Origin: Pseudomonas parakoreensis
GTDB lineage: Bacteria > Pseudomonadota > Gammaproteobacteria > Pseudomonadales > Pseudomonadaceae
DNA length: 64,000 bases
Reading direction: 5' to 3'
Assembly (NCBI RefSeq): GCF_021602155.1
Contig: NZ_BQHY01000001.1
Coordinates: 1-64,000, forward strand
Under the pieces are notes generated by a model, which was given only the letters and a program-made list of their open reading frames with translations, was not told the origin of the DNA and ran no database searches. Positions 56,341 through 64,000 of the stretch are shown here, in pieces. A program made the translations under genes and the position numbers. How positions within the stretch are numbered: position 1 is the first letter of the stretch; the number at the start of each line of letters is the position of its first letter.

Positions 56341-58287
56341 ATGCGCCTGAAGTTGCTCACCAATCTCAACACCCTGCTGCTGGTCGCCGTCTGCGTGGCC
56401 CTCGGCGCGACGCTGTGGTGGTCGCAAAAAGCCCTGGAGCGTCCGTATCTGTTGATGGAGCGCTACCTGGGCCTGTCGCAGCAATTTCAGAATGACGTGG
56501 CGCGCAATGTCGAGGACTACCTCGCCAGCGGCGATGCCCTGCGCCTGAGCAGTGCCAGCCAGGCCATCGACGGCTTGCAGAGGGAACTCGGTGAACTGCC
56601 ACCGGCGCTGGCCGAGACCCTGCGCCCGAGCCTGTCGAGCCTGGAAGCATTCAGCAAAACCGACCTGCTCGCCGCCGGCAAACTGGCCGGTGATCCGCAG
56701 GCACTGCTGCTGCAAGCCGAACGCGAACTGAGCGCCAGCCTCGATCAACTCAGTACCTACGCCAATGGCAACGCGACGTACCTGACGCCGCTGCTCGTCG
56801 CTTCGCAGCACTTGGGCAAATTGTCGCTGGCCCGCGACAAACTGGTCAGCAGCGGCCGCAGTGAACTGGCGGCAGATGTCGAGCGTGAAGTCGACAATAT
56901 CCGCACCCAGGCTCAGGCCATCGATGCCCTGCCCCTGCTCGGCGTGGTCGCCAAGAATGAATCCGGCAGCGATGATTTCGCCGCGATGATGGGCATCGAA
57001 AGCACCGAAAAAGCCGCTGCCGAAGACGCCGGCATCGGCCTCAAGCGTGAACTTAACAGCCTGCTCGGCCGCTACCCGGCGGAGCTGGCACGCACCCGCG
57101 AGCAGATCCAGAAACGCACCGAACTGAGCACCGCGACCCACCTGAAAATCGCCGCCGTGCAACAGGCGATCGCTGGACTCGAACCGGTGGTGCGCGCCCA
57201 GCACGGACAGATTCAGGGCGAAGTACGCCTGATGCAGGGCGTGATGATCGGCCTGATTCTGCTGATCGCGCTGCTGATCGACACCTTGCAGCGGCGCCTG
57301 GCGCGCACCCTGACCAACCTTGCTCCGGCGCTGTCGACCTGGGCCGAAGGCGATTTCAGTCGCGACATTCATTTGGGCAAAACCAACCGCGAACTGCATG
57401 ACATTGAGGCTTCGCTCAACCGCTTGCGCGCGTATCTGGTAGATCTGGTCGGGACGATTCGCGGTAACGCCGAACAGGTCGCCGACAGCAGCCGTACCCT
57501 GGCCGAACTGAGCAACAACCTGCACTCCGGTGCCGAGCATCAGGCCGGCGACACTGCGCTGATCCGCGATTCACTGGGTGAGCTGGAAGCGACGATTCAG
57601 CAGGTCGCCGGCGATGCACGGCAGGCTGCCGATGCCAGCCGCCATGCCGGGCTGGCCGTGGAGCACGGGCAAACCGTGATCGGCCAAAGCCTCACAGGCC
57701 TGCACGCGCTGGTCGGCGAGGTGCAGGGCAATGCACAGATGATCGAGCACCTGGCCGAAGAGTCGGCGACCATTGGTGGCGTGCTGACGGTGATCCGTTC
57801 GATCGCCGACCAGACCAACCTGCTGGCCCTGAACGCGGCAATCGAAGCGGCGCGGGCCGGGGAAATGGGCCGTGGCTTTGCAGTGGTGGCCGAGGAAGTG
57901 CGCTCACTGGCACAACGCACGGCCGGCGCGACAGCGGAAATCCAGACGCTGATCGCCGGCCTGCAAGCCGCCGCCCGACAATCGGTCGAAGGCATGCGCG
58001 CGCAGGTCGAACACGCCGAAGCCACAGCCAATCAGGCACAAGCGGCGGACGGCGCGCTGGATAAAATCGTCGGCGCGATCCAGACCATTTCCGACACAGC
58101 GATCCGCATCGCCGAGATCACCGCGCAGCAGAGCGGCGCGGTCAGCGAAATCCGTGATCACAGCGAGCGGATCCATCAATTGGGCGGCGATAACCTGCTG
58201 CGCATCGGCGAGGGTCGCGAACAGGGGGAGAACTTGCTGGTACTGGGTGGGCAACTACATACCGCCGTGCAGGCCTTCCGCGTCTGA
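56341..58287 (+). CDS. Methyl-accepting chemotaxis protein, CtpL-like
   Basis: A 648-residue chemoreceptor. Membrane helix 1 is at about 5-27, a large all-helical periplasmic domain follows (about 30-300, HBM/PilJ-like length), helix 2 at about 300-318, then HAMP and the signalling domain with the conserved tip [20 protein letters not shown]. By position it corresponds to P. aeruginosa CtpL, which serves taxis to phosphate; ligand here is unproven. The ATG at 56341 is preferred to a TTG four codons earlier. Confidence 0.9.
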   Translation: MRLKLLTNLNTLLLVAVCVALGATLWWSQKALERPYLLMERYLGLSQQFQNDVARNVEDYLASGDALRLSSASQAIDGLQRELGELPPALAETLRPSLSSLEAFSKTDLLAAGKLAGDPQALLLQAERELSASLDQLSTYANGNATYLTPLLVASQHLGKLSLARDKLVSSGRSELAADVEREVDNIRTQAQAIDALPLLGVVAKNESGSDDFAAMMGIESTEKAAAEDAGIGLKRELNSLLGRYPAELARTREQIQKRTELSTATHLKIAAVQQAIAGLEPVVRAQHGQIQGEVRLMQGVMIGLILLIALLIDTLQRRLARTLTNLAPALSTWAEGDFSRDIHLGKTNRELHDIEASLNRLRAYLVDLVGTIRGNAEQVADSSRTLAELSNNLHSGAEHQAGDTALIRDSLGELEATIQQVAGDARQAADASRHAGLAVEHGQTVIGQSLTGLHALVGEVQGNAQMIEHLAEESATIGGVLTVIRSIADQTNLLALNAAIEAARAGEMGRGFAVVAEEVRSLAQRTAGATAEIQTLIAGLQAAARQSVEGMRAQVEHAEATANQAQAADGALDKIVGAIQTISDTAIRIAEITAQQSGAVSEIRDHSERIHQLGGDNLLRIGEGREQGENLLVLGGQLHTAVQAFRV

Positions 58288-58296
58288 CACCAACCT

Positions 58297-58376
58297 CTGT
58301 AGGAGCTGCCGAAGGCTGCGATCGTTTGACCTTGCTTCTAAAAATAAAAAGATCGCAGCCTTCGACAGCGCCTACA
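58297..58376. repeat. REPIN, family A (right arm mutated)
   Basis: An inverted family-A pair after the chemoreceptor gene. The right arm reads GCCTTCGACAGCGCC, two changes from the core, and the left has GATCG for GATCT. Confidence 0.8.
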
Positions 58377-58533
58377 GGACGAGAGGAATGACCAGATCAA
58401 ATCACTCAGTCACAAATTTCGCGCAAACATCGGTCATCGTGCTGGCTATTGCAGAGAACTGGACAGTCACAAAGCCTTTGCGGCATAGTCGCCGGGTTCT
58501 GACGACTGCTCATTCATAACAAGGAACATGCAG

Positions 58534-58986
58534 ATGGCAACGCTACTGGTGCTGCACGGCCCCAACCTGAACCTGCTCGGCACCCGCGAACCCGGCACTT
58601 ACGGTTCAACGACCCTGGCGCAGATCAATCAGGATCTGGAGCGCCGCGCCCGTGAAGCCGGCCATCATCTGCTGTATCTGCAAAGCAACGCCGAGTACGA
58701 ATTGATCGATCGCATCCACGCCGCTCGCGGTGAAGGTGTGGATTTCATTCTGATCAATCCAGCAGCTTTTACGCACACAAGTGTCGCATTACGTGACGCG
58801 CTGCTGGGAGTGAGCATCCCATTCATCGAAGTGCATTTGTCCAACGTGCACAAGCGCGAACCTTTCCGCCATCACTCTTACTTCTCCGATGTAGCGGTGG
58901 GAGTGATCTGCGGCCTTGGCGCCAGCGGTTACCGACTGGCCCTGGAGGCCGCACTAGAGCAGCTTGAAACACAGGCAACGACTTGA
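58534..58986 (+). CDS. aroQ: Type II 3-dehydroquinate dehydratase
   Basis: A 150-residue enzyme of the shikimate pathway that dehydrates 3-dehydroquinate. It has [13 protein letters not shown] at 7-19 with the catalytic tyrosine after it (YG), and the [17 protein letters not shown] and [11 protein letters not shown] motifs. The ATG at 58534 has AAGGA 8 bases upstream; the ATG two codons earlier is too close. accB follows after 48 bases and the three genes aroQ-accB-accC probably form one transcript. Confidence 0.95.
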   Translation: MATLLVLHGPNLNLLGTREPGTYGSTTLAQINQDLERRAREAGHHLLYLQSNAEYELIDRIHAARGEGVDFILINPAAFTHTSVALRDALLGVSIPFIEVHLSNVHKREPFRHHSYFSDVAVGVICGLGASGYRLALEAALEQLETQATT

Positions 58987-59034
58987 ACCACAAGCGTTAA
59001 ACGCCCCTGACCGACCCTTGGGAGTTGATGATTC

Positions 59035-59499
59035 ATGGATATCCGTAAAGTTAAGAAACTGATCGAATTGCTGGAAGAGTCCGGCATCGACGAGCTCGAG
59101 ATCAAGGAAGGCGAAGAGTCCGTACGCATCAGCCGTCACAGCAAGACCCCGGCTCAGCAATACTACGCTCCGGCGCCGATGCAGGCTCCGGCCGCTGCAC
59201 CTGCCGCCGCTGCTGCTCCAGTGGCTGCTGCCGCTCCGGCTGCCGCTGCTGCTCCTGCACTGAACGGCACCGTGGCCCGCTCGCCAATGGTAGGCACCTT
59301 CTACCGCAAATCTTCGCCAACCTCGCCAGCCTTCGTTGAAGTCGGCCAGACCGTGAAGAAAGGCGACACCCTGTGCATCGTCGAAGCCATGAAGATGATG
59401 AACCACATCGAAGCTGAAACCAGCGGTGTGATCGAATCCATCCTCGTCGAAGACGGCCAGCCGGTTGAGTACGACCAACCGCTGTTCACCATCGTTTGA
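59035..59499 (+). CDS. accB: Biotin carboxyl carrier protein of acetyl-CoA carboxylase
   Basis: A 154-residue BCCP. The biotinylated lysine is Lys120 in EAMKMM. An Ala/Pro-rich flexible linker (about 42-78) joins the N-terminal helix region ([16 protein letters not shown]) to the biotinyl domain. It delivers carboxybiotin between AccC and AccAD in fatty acid synthesis. It precedes accC by 17 bases. Confidence 0.97.
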   Translation: MDIRKVKKLIELLEESGIDELEIKEGEESVRISRHSKTPAQQYYAPAPMQAPAAAPAAAAAPVAAAAPAAAAAPALNGTVARSPMVGTFYRKSSPTSPAFVEVGQTVKKGDTLCIVEAMKMMNHIEAETSGVIESILVEDGQPVEYDQPLFTIV

Positions 59500-59516
59500 A
59501 CTGCGGAGAGCCTTTG

Positions 59517-60875
59517 ATGACTGCGAAGTTGGAAAAAGTTCTGATCGCTAACCGCGGTGAGATCGCCCTGCGGATTCTGCGTGCCTGCAAAGAGATGGGC
59601 ATCAAGACCGTCGCCGTTTACTCCAAGGCCGACAAAGAGCTGATGCACCTGGGTCTGGCAGACGAATCCGTCTGCATCGGCCCGGCTTCTGCCGCTCAGT
59701 CCTACCTGCACATCCCGGCCATCATCGCTGCCGCTGAAGTGACTGGCGCCACCGCCATTCACCCAGGCTACGGTTTCCTCGCGGAAAACGCCGATTTCGC
59801 CGAACAGGTCGAGAACTCCGGCTTCGCCTTCATCGGCCCGAAAGCCGAAACCATTCGTCTGATGGGCGACAAGGTGTCGGCCAAGCACGCGATGATCGAA
59901 GCTGGCGTGCCGACCGTTCCAGGTTCCGACGGCCCGCTGCCGGAAGACGAAGAAACGGCGCTGCGCATCGGTCGTGAAGTCGGCTACCCGGTGATCATCA
60001 AGGCCGCTGGCGGTGGTGGTGGTCGCGGCATGCGTGTGGTGCACAAGGAAGAAGACCTGATCGCCTCGGCCAAGCTGACCCGCTCCGAAGCTGGCGCGGC
60101 GTTCGGCAACCCGATGGTCTATCTGGAAAAATTCCTGACCAACCCGCGTCACGTCGAAGTTCAGGTACTGTCCGACGGCCAGGGTCACGCCATCCATCTG
60201 GGCGATCGCGATTGCTCGCTGCAACGTCGTCACCAGAAAGTTCTCGAAGAAGCGCCGGCACCGGGCATCGACGAGCAGGCGCGTCAGGAAGTGCTGGCAC
60301 GCTGCGTCAAGGCGTGCATCGACATCGGCTACCGTGGCGCCGGCACGTTCGAGTTCCTGTACGAGAACGGTCGTTTCTACTTCATCGAAATGAACACCCG
60401 CGTTCAGGTGGAGCACCCGGTTTCGGAAATGGTCACCGGTATCGACATCGTCAAGGAGATGCTCAGCATCGCCGCTGGCAACAAGCTGTCGTTCACCCAG
60501 GATGACGTGGTGATCCGCGGTCACTCGCTGGAGTGCCGGATCAACGCTGAAGACCCGAAAACCTTCATGCCGAGCCCGGGCACGGTCAAGCATTTCCACG
60601 CTCCAGGCGGCAACGGCGTGCGCGTCGATTCGCACCTGTACAGCGGTTATGCGGTTCCACCGAACTACGACTCGCTGATCGGCAAGCTGATCACTTACGG
60701 CGCGACCCGCGACGAAGCCATGGCGCGCATGCGCAATGCCCTGGACGAAATCGTGGTGGACGGGATCAAGACCAACATCCCGCTGCACCGTGATCTGACC
60801 CGCGACGAAGGCTTCTGCAAAGGGGGCGTGAACATTCACTACCTCGAGCACAAGCTGGCTGGCGACAAGCACTAA
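59517..60875 (+). CDS. accC: Biotin carboxylase subunit of acetyl-CoA carboxylase
   Basis: A 452-residue ATP-grasp enzyme carboxylating biotin on AccB. The glycine-rich loop [11 protein letters not shown], the [15 protein letters not shown] region, and [12 protein letters not shown] with the catalytic residues are all present. GGAGAG 8 bases before the ATG at 59517 sets the start. An intrinsic terminator follows. Confidence 0.97.
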   Translation: MTAKLEKVLIANRGEIALRILRACKEMGIKTVAVYSKADKELMHLGLADESVCIGPASAAQSYLHIPAIIAAAEVTGATAIHPGYGFLAENADFAEQVENSGFAFIGPKAETIRLMGDKVSAKHAMIEAGVPTVPGSDGPLPEDEETALRIGREVGYPVIIKAAGGGGGRGMRVVHKEEDLIASAKLTRSEAGAAFGNPMVYLEKFLTNPRHVEVQVLSDGQGHAIHLGDRDCSLQRRHQKVLEEAPAPGIDEQARQEVLARCVKACIDIGYRGAGTFEFLYENGRFYFIEMNTRVQVEHPVSEMVTGIDIVKEMLSIAAGNKLSFTQDDVVIRGHSLECRINAEDPKTFMPSPGTVKHFHAPGGNGVRVDSHLYSGYAVPPNYDSLIGKLITYGATRDEAMARMRNALDEIVVDGIKTNIPLHRDLTRDEGFCKGGVNIHYLEHKLAGDKH

Positions 60876-60895
60876 GCTTCAGCCCGCACCAGACA

Positions 60896-60925
60896 AGGCC
60901 GCCTTCGGGCGGCTTTGTTGTTTCT
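60896..60925 (+). terminator. Intrinsic terminator of accBC
   Basis: The stem GCCGCC/GGCGGC with a UUCG tetraloop (60898-60913) is followed by TTTGTTGTTT, 22 bases after the accC stop. Confidence 0.88.
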
Positions 60926-60942
60926 GAGATTGCAAAAAACCT

Positions 60943-61029
60943 GTGGGAGCGAGCTTGCTCGCGAAGGCGGCACATCAGTCAGCATCAAAGTGACTGGCAA
61001 TCCGCTTTCGCGAGCAAGCTCGCTCCCAC
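60943..61029. repeat. REPIN, family C (inverted pair)
   Basis: An inverted pair of family-C REPs, AGCTTGCT variant, between the accC terminator and prmA. Confidence 0.85.
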
Positions 61030-61109
61030 AAAAGCTTTGCGCTCGCGTAAACTTGCGCGCTTCTCGCTGGCCGCTAGGCTGCAATCATATTTTTTCAAAG
61101 GTGCCCGCC

Positions 61110-61988
61110 ATGCCTTGGCTGCAAGTACGTCTCGCCATCAGCCCGGAACAAGCCGAAACCTACGAAGACGCTTTCCTTGAAGTCGGCGCCGTTTCGGTGA
61201 CCTTCATGGACGCCGAAGATCAGCCGATCTTCGAGCCGGAACTCAACACCACCCCGCTGTGGGCGCACACGCACCTGCTGGCCCTGTTCGAGGGCGGCAC
61301 CGAGCCTGCGCCGGTGCTGGCGCATCTGGAACTGCTGACCGGCAGCCCGCTGCCCGAGCATCACAGCGAAGTCATCGAAGACCAGGATTGGGAACGTAGC
61401 TGGATGGACGGTTTCCAGCCAATGCGTTTCGGTCAGCGCCTGTGGATCGTGCCGAGCTGGCATGCCGCGCCCGAGCCTGATGCGGTCAACCTGCTGCTGG
61501 ACCCGGGCCTGGCATTCGGCACCGGCACTCACCCGACTACCGCCCTGTGCCTGGAATGGCTCGACGGTCAGGACCTGAAAGACTGCAACGTGCTGGACTT
61601 CGGCTGCGGCTCGGGGATTCTGGCGATCGCCGCCCTGCTGCTCGGCGCCAAAGAAGCGGTCGGCACCGACATCGACGTGCAGGCGCTGGAAGCCTCGCGC
61701 GATAACGCCGGGCGCAACAATATTGCCGACGAGCTGTTCCCGCTGTACCTACCGGAAGATCTGCCGCAGGTCAAAGCCGACGTGCTGGTGGCCAACATTC
61801 TGGCCGGCCCGCTGGTTTCCCTGGCGCCGCAGCTGTCCGGCCTGGTCAAGTCCGGCGGGCGTCTGGCGTTGTCCGGGATCCTCGCCGAACAAGGCGAAGA
61901 GGTCGCTGCAGCCTATGCGCAGGACTTCGATCTGGACCCGATCGCCAATCGTGATGGCTGGGTGCGCATCACCGGCCGTCGGCGCTAG
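61110..61988 (+). CDS. prmA: Ribosomal protein L11 methyltransferase
   Basis: A 292-residue SAM enzyme that trimethylates ribosomal protein L11. The N-terminal substrate domain ([19 protein letters not shown]) and the catalytic domain with [22 protein letters not shown] and VANILAGPL are complete. The first methionine after the REPIN, 61110, is the usual start of the family. Confidence 0.96.
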   Translation: MPWLQVRLAISPEQAETYEDAFLEVGAVSVTFMDAEDQPIFEPELNTTPLWAHTHLLALFEGGTEPAPVLAHLELLTGSPLPEHHSEVIEDQDWERSWMDGFQPMRFGQRLWIVPSWHAAPEPDAVNLLLDPGLAFGTGTHPTTALCLEWLDGQDLKDCNVLDFGCGSGILAIAALLLGAKEAVGTDIDVQALEASRDNAGRNNIADELFPLYLPEDLPQVKADVLVANILAGPLVSLAPQLSGLVKSGGRLALSGILAEQGEEVAAAYAQDFDLDPIANRDGWVRITGRRR

Positions 61989-62018
61989 AATGGCCGCCTG
62001 CATAAACCGGATCGCCGC

Positions 62019-63311
62019 ATGACCGACAGCTTCGTCACCCAGTGCCCGCATTGCCAAACCAGCTTCCGCGTCAGCCATGCTCAGTTGAGCGTGGCCCGCG
62101 GGGTGGTTCGCTGTGGCTCCTGCCTGCAAGTGTTCAATGCCGCCAAACAGCTGCTGGAACAACACGCCGGCAAGGAAGCGGTTACGCCGGTGGCGCCGGC
62201 CATTGTCCAGCCAGCACCGCCTCAACCTGTGGTCAGCGAACCGCCGCCAGTGGTCGAAGCGCCTGTCGATGACGAACCGCCCGCGCCGCGCGCCATCAGC
62301 CAAAAGCAATGGAGCGCCAGCGAGCTGGACCTGGACAGCCTCGATCTGGACGAAGAACTGGCCCGCCTCGAACAACGGGAAATCCAGCCGACCACCGAAT
62401 TCGGTCGCCAGCGCGAAGAGTCCCTGAGCGCCCGCCGCGACAGCCCTGAAGCCGATGAAACGGTGTGGCGCGACAGCCTGTTCAGCGCACGCGACGATGA
62501 ACGCCTGCCCGAGCCCGAAGATGAAATCGAGCCCGAGATCGTCGAAGCCGAACCGCTGAAAACCGCGCGCACCGAGCCTTCGTTGTCGCTGGAGCCGGTG
62601 GATCTGGACGACGAGCCGCCGATCCCGCAACTGCGCCTGCATGACCCGATCGATCCGAATGCCCGCCGCGAACGCCTGTCGGCCAGCGTCGAACCGGACG
62701 ATGACGAGTTGCCATCGGTCGAACCGCTGCGTAAAAAACGTGAACGTGCCGAACCCGGCGTACGCGCCGAAGTGCTGCAGGATCTGACTGACGATCCACT
62801 GCAACTGGACTGGCAGAAGCGCCGTTCGCCCTGGGGCCGGCGCCTGCTCTGGAGTTTGCTGGTTCTATTGGCTGCCGCTGGTCTGGCCGGTCAGTACATC
62901 GCCTATCATTTCGACGAACTGGCGCGCCAGGATCAGTACCGCCCGTGGTTCCAGCAGTTCTGCCCGCAGATTGGCTGCACGGTGCCGTCCAAGGTCGACA
63001 TCGGCAAAATCAAAAGCAGCAACCTGGTGGTGCGCAGCCATCCGGAATTCAGTGGAGCGCTGGTGGTCGACGCGATCATTTATAACCGCGCAACATTCTC
63101 CCAGCCGTTCCCGCTGCTGGAGTTGCGCTTCGCCGATCTCAACGGTCACCTGATTGCCAGTCGTCGCTTCAAACCCGGCGAATACCTCAACGGCGACCTT
63201 GAGGGCATGGCGGAAATGCCGCCACAGACGCCGATCCACATCGCACTGGACATCCTCGATCCAGGCCCCAAAGCGGTGAATTACAGCCTGAGTTTCCACT
63301 CCCCCGAGTGA
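62019..63311 (+). CDS. Zinc-ribbon DUF3426 membrane protein
   Basis: A 430-residue protein. The N-terminal MJ0042-type zinc ribbon has Cys9, Cys12, Cys32 and Cys35. A long acidic, proline-rich low-complexity part (about 55-255) follows, then one membrane helix (about 273-292) and a periplasmic DUF3426 domain. The function is unknown. It lies between prmA and dusB in all pseudomonads I recall. It starts 30 bases after the prmA stop and is probably co-transcribed with it. Confidence 0.9.
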   Translation: MTDSFVTQCPHCQTSFRVSHAQLSVARGVVRCGSCLQVFNAAKQLLEQHAGKEAVTPVAPAIVQPAPPQPVVSEPPPVVEAPVDDEPPAPRAISQKQWSASELDLDSLDLDEELARLEQREIQPTTEFGRQREESLSARRDSPEADETVWRDSLFSARDDERLPEPEDEIEPEIVEAEPLKTARTEPSLSLEPVDLDDEPPIPQLRLHDPIDPNARRERLSASVEPDDDELPSVEPLRKKRERAEPGVRAEVLQDLTDDPLQLDWQKRRSPWGRRLLWSLLVLLAAAGLAGQYIAYHFDELARQDQYRPWFQQFCPQIGCTVPSKVDIGKIKSSNLVVRSHPEFSGALVVDAIIYNRATFSQPFPLLELRFADLNGHLIASRRFKPGEYLNGDLEGMAEMPPQTPIHIALDILDPGPKAVNYSLSFHSPE

Positions 63312-63416
63312 ATCGCTTCATCGCTTCAGGTTTGACGGCAGTTTTCTGACTTCGCCCACGGCAACCAAACCGCTGGCAATAACAGAATAACTGTTCAGAT
63401 TTTGTTCAATTCAGCC

Positions 63417-63445
63417 TTTATCCAGTCATCGAGAGCGGGTATCAT
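63417..63445 (+). promoter_or_regulatory. Probable dusB(-fis) promoter
   Basis: TTTATC (63417-63422), a 17-base spacer and TATCAT (63440-63445), followed by a GC-containing start region, lie 52 bases before the dusB ATG. In related bacteria this promoter drives the dusB-fis operon under stringent and growth-phase control. The -35 is weak. Confidence 0.5.
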
Positions 63446-63496
63446 GCCAACCCTTTTTCGAACTCTCATGATCCGGCCCCACTTCAGGGAAGTCCT

Positions 63497-64000
63497 ATGT
63501 CGGCGGTACGCATCGGCCCATATACATTGCAGAACGGTTTGATTCTCGCCCCGATGGCGGGCGTCACCGACCAGCCCTTTCGTCAGCTGTGCAAGCGTTT
63601 GGGCGCAGGGCTTGTAGTCTCGGAAATGGTCACCAGTGACATGAGCCTGTGGAACACCCGCAAGTCGCGCATGCGCATGATCCACGAAGGCGATCCCGAG
63701 CCACGCTCGGTACAGATTGCCGGTGGCGACGCGCAGATGCTCGCGGATGCGGCCAGGGCCAACGTCGAGCTGGGCGCACAGATTATTGATATCAACATGG
63801 GTTGCCCGGCAAAGAAGGTCTGCAACAAGGCCGCCGGCTCCGCGTTATTGAAGGACGAAGCACTGGTCACCGAGATCCTGCAGGCCGTCGTCGCTGCAGT
63901 GGATGTGCCGGTGACCCTGAAGATCCGCACCGGATGGGATCGCGACAACAAGAACGGCCTGACCGTGGCGAAGATCGCCGAGCAGGCCGGGATCACCGCG
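63497..64000 (+). CDS. dusB: tRNA-dihydrouridine synthase B (partial, cut by window end)
   Basis: The first 168 codons of the FMN enzyme that reduces uridines in the tRNA D-loop. [15 protein letters not shown] at 19-33 is the FMN-binding start of the family, and [20 protein letters not shown] contains the catalytic cysteine. The CAGGGA site before 63497 fits. The frame is open to the window edge; the rest of the gene, and probably fis, lie beyond. Confidence 0.95.
   Translation, partial: MSAVRIGPYTLQNGLILAPMAGVTDQPFRQLCKRLGAGLVVSEMVTSDMSLWNTRKSRMRMIHEGDPEPRSVQIAGGDAQMLADAARANVELGAQIIDINMGCPAKKVCNKAAGSALLKDEALVTEILQAVVAAVDVPVTLKIRTGWDRDNKNGLTVAKIAEQAGITA

Overview
The window looks like a chromosomal segment of a Pseudomonas of the P. 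fluorescens complex. It carries the 5' end of a pseudomonad 16S rRNA gene, high-GC codon use throughout, and blocks whose gene order matches what I recall of P. aeruginosa PAO1: bauC/bauA/bauR, the purine block around PA0136-PA0148, and speA-yciH-nudix-DUF2333-GGDEF-MCP-aroQ-accB-accC-prmA-dusB around PA4839-PA4852. At least 18 loci carry three families of REP/REPIN palindromes typical of the fluorescens group. Species and strain cannot be fixed from sequence reading alone.

Layout. (1) 1-843: start of an rRNA operon on the minus strand, with leader, boxA and three tandem TTGACR-N16-TATAAT-like promoters. (2) 844-4822: beta-alanine/propanoate-semialdehyde catabolism (mmsA/bauC, bauA) and the divergent LysR regulator bauR, with a perfect palindrome between. 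(3) 4987-19138: purine uptake and breakdown: an NCS2 permease, a TetR regulator, a nucleoside-type ABC transporter (ATPase, two permeases, and a distant BMP-type binding protein), an 8-oxoguanine-deaminase-type amidohydrolase, a 2OG-Fe(II) oxygenase and an adenine deaminase. A CaCA antiporter gene on the other strand, bracketed by REPINs, interrupts the block. The stretch before the ABC operon has no gene and holds three perfect DnaA boxes. (4) 19248-25723: accessory transport and redox genes (two MFS carriers, ArsR and LysR regulators, a small monooxygenase, a medium-chain quinone reductase). (5) 25939-29638: copper export (copZ, a small secreted protein, copA, cueR), with CueR-type palindromic promoters before both copZ and copA. 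(6) 29592-33432: MFS carrier, RIO-type kinase, FadI-like thiolase.

(7) 33669-43401 is the most unusual region: a Flp/Tad pilus locus that appears to be a deletion scar. The first 90 or so codons of the reductase gene that normally sits next to the thiolase run straight into the last 45 or so codons of tadZ, followed by intact tadA and tadB. tadC then breaks after about 58 codons into the 3'-truncated end of a prepilin peptidase gene lying in the opposite direction. A TadE-like pseudopilin, a large PprA-like sensor kinase and TadG follow. No flp, rcpA/rcpC, tadD or pprB is present in the window. Two DUF4136 lipoproteins follow.

(8) 43414-49510: cmoM, a MazG-like pyrophosphohydrolase, a small membrane protein, a MATE transporter, and a compact type VI set: a short VgrG, a DUF4123 adaptor and an alpha/beta hydrolase carrying a lipoprotein signal, all tightly coupled. 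(9) 49742-64000: conserved core: speA, SUI1/YciH, a Nudix hydrolase, DUF2333, the GcbA-type diguanylate cyclase, a CtpL-like chemoreceptor, aroQ, accB-accC, prmA, a zinc-ribbon DUF3426 membrane protein and the first 168 codons of dusB, cut by the window end.
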